From: Pseudarthrobacter sp. IC2-21
GTDB lineage: Bacteria > Actinomycetota > Actinomycetes > Actinomycetales > Micrococcaceae
DNA: 64,000 nt
Assembly: GCF_034048115.1 (NCBI RefSeq)
Contig: NZ_CP139145.1
Coordinates: 1,860,001-1,924,000 of the forward strand
Reading direction: 5' to 3'
Part shown: piece by piece, positions 16,735-26,619 of the stretch
Numbering within the stretch: the first letter of the stretch is position 1
How the letters are laid out: each line of letters starts with the position of its first letter
Made by a program: the position numbers and the translations under genes
Notes under the pieces: model-generated
Databases searched by the model: none
What the model saw: only the letters and a program-made list of their open reading frames with translations
What the model was told of the DNA's origin: nothing

Positions 16735-17408
16735 TGGATACTGACTCAGTTGGTGACTTCCGCGCCCGCGTCGCCAAACACGCGGCCCTCGCCGATCCCG
16801 CACGGCTGCGCATCGTGGACCTGCTGACCCTGAGCGACCTCTCCCCGACGGAACTGCAGGCCGAGCTCGGCATGCCCTCGAACCTGCTGTCCCACCACCT
16901 GCGCACCCTTGAAGCCGCGGGCCTGGCCACCCGCCACCGATCGGAGGCGGACAAGCGCCGCAGCTACATCCGGCTCGCGACCGGCGCTCTGGACGGGCTG
17001 ACTCCCGGCCGTGAACACGGAGCCCGCCGCGTCCTGTTCGTCTGCACGCGCAACAGCGCCCGGTCCCAGCTGGCCGTCGCCCTCTGGAACCAGGCCAGCG
17101 GGATCCCGTCGATTTCGGCAGGAACGCACCCGGCCGAATGCATCGCCGGGGGCGCCTTCGAGGTCGCCCGCCGCCACGGCGTCCACCTTGCAGACGTTCC
17201 CCCGCGCCGCCTTGATGAAGTGGCTGATGCTGGCGACTTCGTCGTAACCGTGTGCGACAACGCCCACGAGGAACTGTCCGGCCTCAAGGGCATCCACTGG
17301 TCCGTGCCGGATCCGCTCCGGCTGAATACGGAGGACGCCTTCGAAGACGCCTTCACCGACATCAGCCGGCGCATCAGCGACCTCGCCCCCCGATTGCACG
17401 CAGCCTAG
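16734..17408 (+). CDS. ArsR-ArsC fusion: HTH domain plus arsenate reductase
   Basis: A 224-aa protein. Residues 10-85 are an ArsR-type winged helix (ELGMPSNLLSHHLRTLEAAGL), and residues 98-224 are a low-molecular-weight phosphatase-type ArsC with the loop C104-TRNSA-R110-S. Cys136 and Cys174 could act in the redox relay. The HTH part contains no Cys, so it lacks a classic As(III) site. I reject a longer frame from 16674 because it would enter the divergent aquaporin gene. Likely roles are arsenate reduction and self-regulation. Confidence 0.9.
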   Translation: MDTDSVGDFRARVAKHAALADPARLRIVDLLTLSDLSPTELQAELGMPSNLLSHHLRTLEAAGLATRHRSEADKRRSYIRLATGALDGLTPGREHGARRVLFVCTRNSARSQLAVALWNQASGIPSISAGTHPAECIAGGAFEVARRHGVHLADVPPRRLDEVADAGDFVVTVCDNAHEELSGLKGIHWSVPDPLRLNTEDAFEDAFTDISRRISDLAPRLHAA

Positions 17409-17468
17409 ACCTCACCGCATGACCTCACCCCAACCGATCCACACCCAACTGATTCCAGGAGAAATACC

Positions 17469-17891
17469 GTGAGCACCGAAAACGCCAAGAAGCCTTCCGT
17501 CCTGTTCGTCTGCGTCCACAACGCCGGCCGCTCCCAGATGGCCGCCGCTTTTCTGACCACCCTCGGGGAGGGCCGGATCGAGGTCCGTTCCGCCGGATCT
17601 CAGCCTGCGGACACGGTCAACCCGGCCGCCGTCGAGGCCATGGCCGAGCTCGGCATCGACATGTCCGCTGAAATCCCGAAGGTCCTCACCACGGAGGCCG
17701 TGAAGGAATCCGACGTCGTCATCACCATGGGCTGCGGCGACACGTGCCCGATCTTCCCCGGCAAGCGCTACGAGGACTGGGAACTCGCAGACCCGGCCGG
17801 CCAGGGCCTGGACTCCGTGCGACCGATCCGCGACGACATCAAGGCCCGCATCGAGGAGCTCATTGCCTCCCTGACCCCGGCCGCCACGTAG
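17469..17891 (+). CDS. arsC: arsenate reductase ArsC, LMW-phosphatase family
   Basis: A 140-aa enzyme with the catalytic loop C15-VHNAG-R21-S and Cys89 and Cys93 (MGCGDTC), giving the three-cysteine relay typical of thioredoxin- or mycothiol-linked ArsC. The GTG start has CAGGAGA upstream. It follows the ArsR-ArsC fusion by 60 bases in the same orientation, so the cluster has two arsenate-reductase domains. It makes As(III), for exit through the aquaporin or delivery to ArsD/ArsA. Confidence 0.95.
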   Translation: MSTENAKKPSVLFVCVHNAGRSQMAAAFLTTLGEGRIEVRSAGSQPADTVNPAAVEAMAELGIDMSAEIPKVLTTEAVKESDVVITMGCGDTCPIFPGKRYEDWELADPAGQGLDSVRPIRDDIKARIEELIASLTPAAT

Positions 17892-17960
17892 GGTCACCGG
17901 GATGAGATTGGCCCGCCAGGGCTCTGTCGTCGTTCGCTGACGTTCAGCTAGTCTTTTCCG

Positions 17961-18167
17961 ATGGCTGACATGGAATTCAAGAAGCGCTTGGATCAGGTCG
18001 ATGGGCTGTACAACGAGCTCTACGAGTTGCGGCAGCGTGGTGATGATGCCGGCAAGGAAGAAATTGTGTTGGCGGAGATGCGTTTGGATAACGCTTGGCG
18101 GGAGCTGTACGCCTTCATGGAGCTACCGCTTTCGCCAGATGCCCAGACAGGCGACATTTCCGAGTAA
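17961..18167 (+). CDS. small charged alpha-helical protein, unknown
   Basis: A 68-aa protein, highly charged and without Cys, probably helical or coiled-coil over residues 4-55 (KKRLDQVDGLYNELYELRQR). Codon use (GAG, CGG, GCC with some TTG) looks coding. There is no clear ribosome site before the ATG, so a leaderless message or a different start is possible. No family recognised. Confidence 0.5.
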   Translation: MADMEFKKRLDQVDGLYNELYELRQRGDDAGKEEIVLAEMRLDNAWRELYAFMELPLSPDAQTGDISE

Positions 18168-18228
18168 CAAGGACTCCTGCGCGAGGCGTCCTGTCGTGCG
18201 ACTGATGCCGACCCGTGCGGACTGAGCC

Positions 18229-18258
18229 TTACTCAACTCCGGGAGCGGCTACTAGAAT
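18229..18258 (+). promoter_or_regulatory. candidate promoter of the APC permease gene
   Basis: TAGAAT (18253-18258) matches the -10 consensus at five of six positions. TTACTC lies 18 bases upstream as a weak -35. It sits about 60 bases before the permease ATG. Confidence 0.3.
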
Positions 18259-18320
18259 TATGCGGATTACGTGCTTCAAATCCCCCTGGTCAAGTCTGAA
18301 CCTCTGACAGAAAGACCGCC

Positions 18321-20300
18321 ATGACGACCGCTTCTGGCCCCGGCACGCCGGCCTACGTTGCCCTGAAGCAGCGGGGCGCCGGGGACCGCAAGCCTCTGGT
18401 CCGCTGGTTGCTCGCCAACCAGGTCGCACCTGCCGGTCCCGAGGCCGAGGACGGCCACAGACCCAACGCCTGGTGGAAAGTCATGTGCCTGACCGGCGTC
18501 GACTACTTCTCCACTCTGTCCTACCTGCCCGGCATCGCCGCCCTGGCCGCCGGAGCCCTGTCCCCGCTAGCCACCCTACTGATCGTGGCCCTGACGCTGC
18601 TGGGCATGCTGCCCATGTACCGCCGGGTTGCGCAGGAGAGCCCGCACGGGCAGGGCTCCGTCGCCATGCTGGAGAAGCTGCTGCCCTTCTGGCGCGGCAA
18701 GTTCTTCGTTCTGCTGCTGCTCGGCTTCGTCGCGACCTCGTGGATCATCACCATTACGCTCTCCGGCGCCGACGCCACGGTGCACCTGTTGGAGAACCCG
18801 ATGATGCCGGAAGGCCTGAAAGGCAGCGCTGTGATCATCACCGTGATTCTGCTGCTGATCCTGGGCGGGGTGTTCCTGCTCGGATTTAACGAGGCCGTCG
18901 GTGTCGCCATCCCGCTGGTGGCCGTCTACCTGCTGCTGAACGCCGCCGTCGTCGCCGCCGGGTTTATGCACATTTTCTCCGACCCGAGCCTCATCTCCGG
19001 CTGGACCGACCGGCTGATGGCCAGCTCGAGCGGCGGCCCCATGGAGCTGATCGGCCCGGCCGTCATCGCGTTCCCGCTTCTGGTCCTGGGCTTGTCCGGT
19101 TTCGAGACCGGCGTGTCCATGATGCCGCTAATCAAAGCCACCGGGGACACCCCGGAGGAGGTCATGGCCTCCCGGGTCCGGAACACCCGCAAGCTGCTCA
19201 CCACCGCCGCCCTCATCATGAGCGTCTACCTCATGTCCACCAGCTTCCTCACCACGGTCATGATCCCGGCCAACGAATTCCAGGCCGGCGGCCAGGCCAA
19301 CGGCCGCGCCCTGGCTTTCCTCGCCCATGACCTGTTCGGCGCCGGGTTCGGGACCGTGTACGACATTTCCAGCGCCCTGATCCTTTGGTTCGCCGGGGCG
19401 TCGGCCATGGCCGGACTGATCAACATCGTGCCCCGCTACCTGCCCGCCTACGGCATGGCACCGGAATGGGGCCGTGCCGTCCGCCCTGTGGTCATCGTCT
19501 ATACGGTGCTGAGCATCGGGATCACCATCGCTTTCAAGGCCGACGTCAACGCCCAAGCCGGCGCCTACGCCACCGGCATCCTGGCCATGATGGTCTCCGG
19601 AGCTGTCGCCGTGACCGTCTCAGCTCTCCGGCGGCACAGTCGCGCCGGGACCATCGGCTTCGGCGCCCTGACCCTGGTGCTGCTGTATGCGCTGGGCGAC
19701 AACGTTCTCGAGAAACCAGACGGCATCCTCATCTCGGGGTTCTTCATCGCCGGAATCATTGCGGTCTCGCTCGTCTCGCGGGTCACCCGCTCCACCGAAC
19801 TGCGCGTGGACACCATCGAGTTCGACGACGCCGCCCGCCAGTTCATCACCGATTCGATTGCCTTCGACGGCGAGTTGCACATCATCGCCAACAAGAAGCA
19901 GTCCGGTGACAAGGCGGAGTACGCCGAGAAGGAGTACGAACAGCGCGGGCTGAACCCCGTGCCGGGCCCCGCCGACGTCATCTTCCTGGAGATCGAGATC
20001 TCCGACCCCTCGGAGTTCAGCCACACTCTCCGGGTCGAAGGCACCGAGGTCGAGGGCTATCGCGTGCTTAGGGTGAAGTCCCCGGCAGTACCGAACGCGA
20101 TCGCGGCGGTGCTGCTGGCCATGCGGGACTCCACAGGAGTAAACCCCCAGTGCTACTTCGAATGGTCGGAGGGCAGCCCGATCAACCACCTCATGCGTTA
20201 CCTGTTCCTCGGCCAGGGTGACACGCCTCCGCTGGTGCGCGAAATCCTCCGTGAAGTCGAGCCTGAGAAGGACCGTCGGCCGGGGATCCATGTCGGGTGA
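18321..20300 (+). CDS. APC superfamily permease with C-terminal cytoplasmic domain
   Basis: A 659-aa protein. About 12 transmembrane helices span residues 50-490, starting with the family-like [21 protein letters not shown] soluble domain of about 160 residues (from around 497) follows. The architecture resembles the KimA-type potassium transporters and the actinobacterial proteins annotated as amino-acid transporters of unknown substrate. Potassium uptake is therefore possible but not shown. The gene is monocistronic with GACAGAAAG before the ATG. Confidence 0.85.
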   Translation: MTTASGPGTPAYVALKQRGAGDRKPLVRWLLANQVAPAGPEAEDGHRPNAWWKVMCLTGVDYFSTLSYLPGIAALAAGALSPLATLLIVALTLLGMLPMYRRVAQESPHGQGSVAMLEKLLPFWRGKFFVLLLLGFVATSWIITITLSGADATVHLLENPMMPEGLKGSAVIITVILLLILGGVFLLGFNEAVGVAIPLVAVYLLLNAAVVAAGFMHIFSDPSLISGWTDRLMASSSGGPMELIGPAVIAFPLLVLGLSGFETGVSMMPLIKATGDTPEEVMASRVRNTRKLLTTAALIMSVYLMSTSFLTTVMIPANEFQAGGQANGRALAFLAHDLFGAGFGTVYDISSALILWFAGASAMAGLINIVPRYLPAYGMAPEWGRAVRPVVIVYTVLSIGITIAFKADVNAQAGAYATGILAMMVSGAVAVTVSALRRHSRAGTIGFGALTLVLLYALGDNVLEKPDGILISGFFIAGIIAVSLVSRVTRSTELRVDTIEFDDAARQFITDSIAFDGELHIIANKKQSGDKAEYAEKEYEQRGLNPVPGPADVIFLEIEISDPSEFSHTLRVEGTEVEGYRVLRVKSPAVPNAIAAVLLAMRDSTGVNPQCYFEWSEGSPINHLMRYLFLGQGDTPPLVREILREVEPEKDRRPGIHVG

Positions 20301-20326
20301 GCATCCCTGCCGGGCCATGGCTTGCC

Positions 20327-21670
20327 TCAGATGCCGCCGCGGCGGATGAGCCTGCCGGTGGGGGTCTGGCCGTCCACCACTGCGCCGCGGAGGAACGTCT
20401 TCCGAACCACACCTGACAGGGCTTGGCCGTCGTATGGGGTGATGGGGTTCTTGTGCTTGAGCTTGGACACGTCCACCACGAAAGCCTCATCCGGCGCGAA
20501 GACGGCGAAATCGGCGTCGTAGCCCAGCGCCAGCTGTCCCTTGTTGGTGAGGCGGGCCAGGGCGGCCGGCTTTTCCGCCATCCAGGACAACACCTGTTCG
20601 AGCGGGATGCCGCGGTGCCGGGCCTCGGTCCAGATCAGGGACAGGCCCAGCTGCAGGGAGGAGACGCCGCCCCAGGCCACGGCAAAGTCACCGTTTTCCA
20701 GGTCCTTGAGGTCAAGTGTGCTGGGCGAGTGATCCGAAACGATGCAGTCGATGGTGCCGTCCTGCAGGCCCTGCCACAGGAGCTCCCGGTTGGATGCCTC
20801 GCGGATGGGCGGGCAGCACTTGTAGGCGGTGGCGCCGTCGGGGATTTCCTCGGCAGTCAGGGTCAGGTAGTGCGGGCACGTCTCCACGGTGAGCTTGACG
20901 CCGTCGCGTTTTGCGCTGGCAATCATGGGCAGCGCGTCCGACGACGAGAGGTGCAGGATGTGCGCACGTGTACCGGTCCAGCGGGCCCGTTCGATGACCT
21001 CCGCGATGGCCTTGTTCTCGGCGCCGCGCGGGCGGGAGGCCAGGAACGTGGAGTAGTGGTCACCGCCGGGGTGGGGTGCACGGTCGATGGCGTGCGAGTC
21101 CTCGGCGTGGATGATCATGAGCGAGTCGAAGGACTTCAGCTCGGCCATGTCCTCCTCCATCTCGTCCGCATCCAGGTGCGGGAATTCGTCCACGCCGGAG
21201 TGCACGAGGAAGCATTTGAAGCCGAAGACGCCCTCGTCATGCAGGGGGCGGAGGTCCGCCTTGTTGCCGGGGATCGCCCCGCCCCAGAACCCGATGTCCA
21301 CGAAGGCCTGGTCCTCGGCCACCTCGCGCTTGAGCTTGAGGTTCTCCACCGTGGTGGTGGGCGGGACGGAGTTCAGCGGCATGTCGATGATGGTGGTGAC
21401 GCCGCCGGCCGCCGCGGCCCGGGTGGCGGAGGCAAAGCCCTCCCATTCGGTGCGGCCGGGCTCATTGACGTGGACGTGCGTGTCCACCAGGCCCGGGAGC
21501 AGCGTCTCGTCGTCGGCCAGTTCGATCACTTCCGCGCCGGCCAAGCCGTTGCCCAGCGGTTCAATGGCCGCGATCTTGCCGCCGCGGACGCCCACTTCGC
21601 GTGGGGCGATGCCAACGGTGGTCAGGATGCGCTGGCCCCGGACGACGAGGTCAAAGCGGTCTTCAGACAC
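20327..21670 (-). CDS. allB: allantoinase
   Basis: A 447-aa amidohydrolase of the dihydroorotase/allantoinase type. Metal-site motifs are present: [10 protein letters not shown], the carboxylated-Lys region [25 protein letters not shown] and SDHSPS. It opens allantoin to allantoate in purine breakdown. The GTG start at 21670 has AAGGAGGA 7 bases upstream. No other ureide genes lie nearby, and the gene upstream survives only as a 3-prime end that overlaps this start. Confidence 0.9.
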   Translation of the reverse strand: MSEDRFDLVVRGQRILTTVGIAPREVGVRGGKIAAIEPLGNGLAGAEVIELADDETLLPGLVDTHVHVNEPGRTEWEGFASATRAAAAGGVTTIIDMPLNSVPPTTTVENLKLKREVAEDQAFVDIGFWGGAIPGNKADLRPLHDEGVFGFKCFLVHSGVDEFPHLDADEMEEDMAELKSFDSLMIIHAEDSHAIDRAPHPGGDHYSTFLASRPRGAENKAIAEVIERARWTGTRAHILHLSSSDALPMIASAKRDGVKLTVETCPHYLTLTAEEIPDGATAYKCCPPIREASNRELLWQGLQDGTIDCIVSDHSPSTLDLKDLENGDFAVAWGGVSSLQLGLSLIWTEARHRGIPLEQVLSWMAEKPAALARLTNKGQLALGYDADFAVFAPDEAFVVDVSKLKHKNPITPYDGQALSGVVRKTFLRGAVVDGQTPTGRLIRRGGI

Positions 21671-21806
21671 GGAGGTCCTCCTTGGTACTTGCGGTGGCGG
21701 GCCTGGTGACCGCCGGCTTCGCACTGATCTGGGTGCCCAGCCGTTCCAGCAGGGGCCGTGCCTCTGCTATGCACCTGTTTACATCGGTTTCGAGTCCAGT
21801 CAAAGC
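21663..21806 (-). pseudogene. 3-prime remnant of an unidentified gene coupled to allB
   Basis: The reverse strand reads [18 protein letters not shown] followed by [20 protein letters not shown], ending in a TGA that overlaps the allB GTG (GTGTCTGA). Such overlap is typical of an operon partner. The open stretch is only about 45 codons, with a possible TTG start but no ribosome site, so the 5-prime part of the gene has probably been lost. I do not recognise the family. Confidence 0.4.
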
Positions 21807-21879
21807 GTAGACGTACGCCCCAGTGGGGAACACACATTTCGTGGCCGCTCGGAGGCCGCGGCGACGCCGTCGGATTAGG

Positions 21880-22299
21880 ATGTACGGTGTGAATCAAGCG
21901 CTCGACGACGGGCCGTTCTATCACGGCACGAAAGCTGACCTCCGGGACGGTGACCTCCTGAGTCCCGGCTTCAGGTCGAACTACCGCCCCGAAGTGGTGA
22001 TGAACCACATCTACTTCACGGCCCTTCCGAACGGCGCGGGACTCGCGGCAGAACTCGCTGCAGGCGACGGCGCGCCGCGGGTGTACGCCGTCGAGCCGAC
22101 CGGCCCCTTCGAGGACGACCCGAACGTCACAGACAAGAAATTCCCGGGCAACCCCACCCGGTCCTACCGCAGCAGTGACCCGCTCCGGGTCATCGGCGAA
22201 GTCACCGACTGGACACGGTTGGCACCCGAGGAACTACGGGCGTGGAAAGAACGCCTGGCAGCACTCCTTGGGGATGAACGAGGCGAAATTATCAACTGA
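21880..22299 (+). CDS. arr: rifampin ADP-ribosyltransferase Arr
   Basis: A 139-aa protein matching the Arr family: FYHGTKADL (NAD-site His), LLSPGFRSNY, NHIYFTA, YAVEPTGPFEDDPNVTDKKFPGNPT-type blocks, YRSSDPLRVIGEV and the C-terminal helix. Arr inactivates rifamycins by ADP-ribosylation and is common on actinobacterial chromosomes. Start choice: ATG at 21880 or GTG at 21889; the latter has an AGGA at better spacing, giving 136 aa. Monocistronic. Confidence 0.93.
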   Translation: MYGVNQALDDGPFYHGTKADLRDGDLLSPGFRSNYRPEVVMNHIYFTALPNGAGLAAELAAGDGAPRVYAVEPTGPFEDDPNVTDKKFPGNPTRSYRSSDPLRVIGEVTDWTRLAPEELRAWKERLAALLGDERGEIIN

Positions 22300-22383
22300 A
22301 AGTAGGGCAAGCACCGCTCCGCCTTCGCCGCCTTGGAGCGTTGGGGCGCTGTTCGTTGACTGACTACCCTTGAGTGCATTGGA

Positions 22384-23280
22384 TCAGTGACCGTCAGTTG
22401 TCTCCTTGAGGTGTACGTCGAGGACATCGCGGACTGAGGTCCAATCGTGTGGACCATAGCGGTCGTTGTTGATGTGTTGGAGCTCGGCCTCGCCGTTGAA
22501 CATGCTGACGAAGTACTGCATGCCCTGCCACGCGGGGAAGGCTTGGTCTTTGTCCTTCGACAGGTACCTGCCGATCCTGCTCATGGCCGCCAATGTGCCG
22601 GTGGTACCGGCCCATTGCAGGGAGAACGGTGTCTTCGTGAGTTCGGTCATGGTTCCGGCGATACTACGTGCGGTGACACGATCGCCAGCTATCTCGACGA
22701 CGCGGGGAGCTTTCGCATCGAGGGCGGCAAGCGCGACAATGCGGGCGACGTCGTCCTTGGTCGTGAAGTCGAGAATCTGGTCCGGTGAGGACCAGAACAG
22801 GACGCGATGACGCTTAAATAGAATCATGGGCGCCTGACCGGTGAGCATGTCGGCGAACGCCCCGTTCAACACTGAAGTTACGCGAATGGGGGCGGCATCG
22901 AGGTCCGCGGCGAGCTCGCGACGGAGCTCGAAGTTGCGGTTGCTGCCGGGGGTGATCCGCCGGTAGTCCGCAGAATAGTCCGACGGGATGAACCGTGCCA
23001 CCCCTGCTGCGACGGCGGCGGCGAGGAGCGCCCGCTGCGCATCGACGATGACCGGACGGGCACCGCTGACGGCTGAAATGACGGTGTCGACGCCGGACAG
23101 TGCTGAGGCGAGGCCGGCCCGGTCCGTGTAGGCAACCTCGTGGAACATGCCATGGGCGGTCCCGGTCCCGGGGCGTGTCAGAACGCGGACGAGGGTGTCG
23201 TGGCGGAGAAGTTCGCGAACGATGCGGCGGCCGAGGTCACCGGTGGCTCCGGCGACGAGGACGGTGGCGGTAGTGATCAT
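22384..23280 (-). CDS. NmrA-like NAD(P)-binding protein
   Basis: A 298-aa atypical short-chain dehydrogenase. The N-terminal VAGATGDLGRRIV motif binds NAD(P), and VDTVISAVSG and ARFIPSDYSADYR follow. The catalytic Tyr-x3-Lys of classical SDRs is not evident, so it may be an isoflavone-reductase-like enzyme or redox sensor. The ATG at 23280 has AGAGAAGAG upstream, favoured over a longer frame from 23349. Alone between convergent arr and an alcohol dehydrogenase gene. Confidence 0.83.
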   Translation of the reverse strand: MITTATVLVAGATGDLGRRIVRELLRHDTLVRVLTRPGTGTAHGMFHEVAYTDRAGLASALSGVDTVISAVSGARPVIVDAQRALLAAAVAAGVARFIPSDYSADYRRITPGSNRNFELRRELAADLDAAPIRVTSVLNGAFADMLTGQAPMILFKRHRVLFWSSPDQILDFTTKDDVARIVALAALDAKAPRVVEIAGDRVTARSIAGTMTELTKTPFSLQWAGTTGTLAAMSRIGRYLSKDKDQAFPAWQGMQYFVSMFNGEAELQHINNDRYGPHDWTSVRDVLDVHLKETTDGH

Positions 23281-23406
23281 GTGCTCTTCTCTGTACGGTT
23301 TGTCGGTGCGGCGCCGAGCCCGATCCCGGCGCCAAGTATGCTGCGGCAAACCATTGGACCGTAGAGCGTCCTCTGGCGTCGGCTTTCGGTTAAGCTGTTT
23401 CAGGCT

Positions 23407-24447
23407 TCAGGGGACGATGACGGCCCGTCCCCGCAGCTTGCCCGCGTGCAGTTTCTCGTAGGCCTGTGGGGCGTCGCCAAGGGAAAAGACCTCCGTTTCC
23501 ACCTTGACTGCACCTGAGCGGGCAAGTTCCAGAACTTCGAAAAGTTCTGACCGGTAACCCCAATAAGGGGCGCGGATGGAAGATTCAAAAGGCTTGTCCA
23601 GCATGCCCACGGGCAGCTGTCCCGAGCCGACACCTACGATGACCTGGTCCCCGCCGACGCGCACCAGCTTGCTGCCCAGGTCCAGGGTGGGCTGTGCGCC
23701 CACGAAGTCGAATACTGCCTGGACACCCCGGGAGAGGGTCAGTTGCTGGATCTTATCGACCGCGCCGGCGTCCGAGATGAAGGCATAATGGGCTCCGACC
23801 TCCTGGGCCAGGCTGAGCTTCTCTTCATTCAGGTCCAAAGCAATGACGGTGGCCGGGGTGATAGCCCTGAGTATCTGGATGGCGACGTGGCCCAGGCCGC
23901 CGGCGCCGATAACGACGGCTACCGAACCCGGCACGAGCTTTCCGAGCGACGCTTTGATCGCATGGTACGGGGTCAGCCCCGCGTCGGTGAGCGAGACATT
24001 CTGCACCGGATCAAGGTCGCCAAGGGGCACCAGGTGGCGCGGGCTGTCGATAAGCATGTACTCCGCCATCGACCCGGGGGATCCGAGGCCCGGCGGGGTG
24101 ATGCCCAGGCGGGCGGCGTTCTCGCAATAGTTCTCATGACCCTGCGAACAGGCGTAGCAGTAGCCACAGCCCCAAGGCCCGTAGACCGCCACGGACTCAC
24201 CCACTTCCAGGCCGACCGCACCCTCACCCAGCTTGTCCACGACGCCGGCGCCCTCATGGCCCAACGTCATCGGCAGCGGGTAGCTGGCGCGGTACACATC
24301 CTCCGGCAGACCCATGACAAACTCATCCGAGTGGCACACACCGGCCGCCGTGACCTTCAGCCGGACCTGCCCGGGGCCGGGCTCGGGCATGTCGACTTCA
24401 ACAACCTCCGGGGGTGCGCCTATCGCACGGTACTGAAGGGCCTTCAC
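23407..24447 (-). CDS. zinc-dependent NAD(P) alcohol dehydrogenase
   Basis: A 346-aa medium-chain dehydrogenase. Catalytic zinc ligands lie in GVCHSDE and LGHEGAG, and the structural zinc site is in GCGYCYACSQGHENYC. The coenzyme site is VIGAGGLGHVAIQ. Relatives oxidise primary alcohols or reduce aldehydes. The start has GAAACC-type weak signals. Substrate not determinable. Confidence 0.9.
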   Translation of the reverse strand: MKALQYRAIGAPPEVVEVDMPEPGPGQVRLKVTAAGVCHSDEFVMGLPEDVYRASYPLPMTLGHEGAGVVDKLGEGAVGLEVGESVAVYGPWGCGYCYACSQGHENYCENAARLGITPPGLGSPGSMAEYMLIDSPRHLVPLGDLDPVQNVSLTDAGLTPYHAIKASLGKLVPGSVAVVIGAGGLGHVAIQILRAITPATVIALDLNEEKLSLAQEVGAHYAFISDAGAVDKIQQLTLSRGVQAVFDFVGAQPTLDLGSKLVRVGGDQVIVGVGSGQLPVGMLDKPFESSIRAPYWGYRSELFEVLELARSGAVKVETEVFSLGDAPQAYEKLHAGKLRGRAVIVP

Positions 24448-24724
24448 GGTTTCTCCTTTGTCGTCGCGGACGTAGTGCCCCCACTCTAAGCAGAGGGCCT
24501 GCGATTCCGCAGCCCGTACTTAGCTCTCAACTGGAGGTACCAGCGACAAATAAGGGCTCAATCTGACCCGCAGCTATGAAATCAACGCCGAATACCGTCA
24601 ACACCTGGACCGGCGCAGCCCTCAAGCCAGACAAGAGCTGCTGACCGGTCCATGCCGAAACGCCGGAGTGGTCACGTGGCGGCCTGAGAATGAAGCGGGC
24701 AGCGCTGAAGGGCGGACCGCATGT

Positions 24725-25465
24725 CTAGAAAGGCAGGTGGAAGCCGCCGTTGGAGTGCAGGAGCTGGCCGTTAATCCAGCCTCCGCGCTCGGAGAGCAGG
24801 AAAGACACGAGGTTCGCCGCGTCTCCTTGGGTGCCGAGCCGGCCCAGGGCGGTCTCCCGGCTCAGGGCCTCCCCGGCTTCCGGACTGATCCATCCGGTGT
24901 TTACCGGACCGGGATTAACGATGTTTGCGGTGATACCCAGGTGCCCGAGCTCTCCAGCGGCGGCGATCACGATTCGATCAAGCGCGCCCTTGCTTGCTCC
25001 GTAAGGAAGGTTGTGAGTTGTGTGGTCACTCGTCAGGGCCACGATCCGGCCCAGGCCGGGAGCCGAGGCGTACTGCTGCGCGAACGCCTTGATCAGGAGC
25101 CAACTGGCACGCGTGTTGACCGCAAAATGCCGGTCAAAACTCTCGACTGACGTGTCCAGGATGCTGCTGTCGACGGACAGGGCGTGGCTGGCCACGAGTG
25201 CCCGGACGGGCCCCAACTGCGCTGCAACCGCCTGCATCAATGTCTCGGGAGCCGACGGGTCGGCGAGGTCAGTGTCGGATGTAAAGGTCTTGGCCCCGAG
25301 TTCTTGCAGCTCGAGGGAGAACTCATCGACGAATCCACTGTCCGGACTGTGGTTCGCGAAGGCGATGTCCCACCCGTCCGCAGCAAGCCGGCGGGCGATC
25401 TCGGTGCCGATCGAGATCTTGCGTCCGACCCCGGTAATCAAGACAAGGGGACGCGGCTCAGTCAT
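24725..25465 (-). CDS. SDR family oxidoreductase
   Basis: A 246-aa short-chain dehydrogenase. The N-terminal cofactor region is LITGVGRKISIG (a variant of TGxxxGxG, as in FabI/FabG-like proteins). The active site has Ser in ALTSDHTTH, then PYGASKGAL (Tyr and Lys), then NIVNPGPVNTGWI. It ends in GQLLHSNGGFHLPF. Probably a 3-oxoacyl reductase-like enzyme of unknown substrate. It is followed by an AAA ATPase gene on the same strand upstream. Confidence 0.88.
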   Translation of the reverse strand: MTEPRPLVLITGVGRKISIGTEIARRLAADGWDIAFANHSPDSGFVDEFSLELQELGAKTFTSDTDLADPSAPETLMQAVAAQLGPVRALVASHALSVDSSILDTSVESFDRHFAVNTRASWLLIKAFAQQYASAPGLGRIVALTSDHTTHNLPYGASKGALDRIVIAAAGELGHLGITANIVNPGPVNTGWISPEAGEALSRETALGRLGTQGDAANLVSFLLSERGGWINGQLLHSNGGFHLPF

Positions 25466-25518
25466 CCGTTGATCCTATGCCATCCGCGAAGCCAGGACCG
25501 GGCCCAAACGGACATCGG

Positions 25519-26553
25519 TCAGACCTGCCACCGCCACCAGCGTGACCGCTCGGGTTCGGGCGTCGGTTCCGGTTCCGGCTCCTCACCCAGGGCCAGCGCG
25601 GCCTCGACAATGTCGTCCGCGGTGAGCGTCATGACGGCCTCACGATCGAGCGCGTCGAGACTTTGTTCCTTGTCGAGTGACAGCCGCAGGGCCTGGCGGT
25701 TGAGCGCTTGTTCGAACAGGGTGCGGGCGAACCGTGCGTTGCCGGAGTCCTCGCCGGCGTGGAGACCGGTGAAGATGCGGCGCAGCATCTGGTCCGCGTC
25801 GGGCTCCAGTGTGTACTCGTGCTGGGCCAGCATCTGATGGAAGATCGTCTGAAGTTCGTCGACGGAGTAGTCGGGGAACGTGATCTCGCGGGCGAACCGT
25901 GAGCGCAGTCCGGGGTTTGAAAGCAGGAAGGACTCCATCAGCCGGGGGTACCCGGCCACGATCACGACCAGGCGGTGGCGGTGGTCCTCCATCCGCTTGA
26001 GCAGGACCTCGATGGCTTCGGGGCCGAAGTCCATCCGGCCATCCTCGGGAGCCAGCGCGTAGGCCTCGTCGATGAACAGGACACCGTCCAGCGCACGCCG
26101 GATCACCCTGTCCGTCTTGATGGCGGTTGCGCCGACGTACTGCCCCACCAAGCCCGAACGGTCGACCTCGACGAGGTGGCCTTTCTGCAGCAGTCCAACC
26201 GCACGGTACATCTCGGCCAAAAGCCGCGCCACAGTGGTCTTGCCCGTGCCCGGGTTGCCGAGGAAGACCAGATGCTGTGATGTGGCTACTTCCGGCAGGC
26301 CGTGCGCCTTACGGCGGGCCTGGACCTGGAGCAGTGCGACGAGGGCCCGCACCTGTTCCTTCACGGACTCCAGTCCGACCAGCGCATCGAGCTCGGCCTG
26401 CAGCTCGGACAGCGGCCGGGCCGGCCCGGGCCTCGCGCCGATGAGATCGCCGACCAGATCGTCGACGCGCTGCGAACCGGGCAGCTTGAGTTGATCGGCC
26501 AGATGGCCGATGGTTTCGCGCAGGTCATCGAGCGGATTGCGGCTGGCAGCCAT
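25519..26553 (-). CDS. AAA family ATPase, CbbX/SpoVK-EccA type
   Basis: A 344-aa AAA protein. Residues 1-55 are a helical N-terminal part, followed by [15 protein letters not shown], Walker A GNPGTGKT, the pore-like segment GLVGQYVG, Walker B VLFIDEAY, sensor and arginine-finger region [11 protein letters not shown], and a helical lid. The tail is unusual: about ten Glu/Pro repeats and then SRWWRWQV. The CbbX/EccA-like group remodels partner proteins. It lies next to the SCO1664/DUF3090 pair on the same strand (66-base gap), so co-expression is plausible. Partner unknown. Confidence 0.85.
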   Translation of the reverse strand: MAASRNPLDDLRETIGHLADQLKLPGSQRVDDLVGDLIGARPGPARPLSELQAELDALVGLESVKEQVRALVALLQVQARRKAHGLPEVATSQHLVFLGNPGTGKTTVARLLAEMYRAVGLLQKGHLVEVDRSGLVGQYVGATAIKTDRVIRRALDGVLFIDEAYALAPEDGRMDFGPEAIEVLLKRMEDHRHRLVVIVAGYPRLMESFLLSNPGLRSRFAREITFPDYSVDELQTIFHQMLAQHEYTLEPDADQMLRRIFTGLHAGEDSGNARFARTLFEQALNRQALRLSLDKEQSLDALDREAVMTLTADDIVEAALALGEEPEPEPTPEPERSRWWRWQV

Positions 26554-26619
26554 GCATCAACTGTAGTACTCCATTCCCCACAGGGATTGGCGTGGCCTCT
26601 TGCGGTGGCCGTAAATGTC

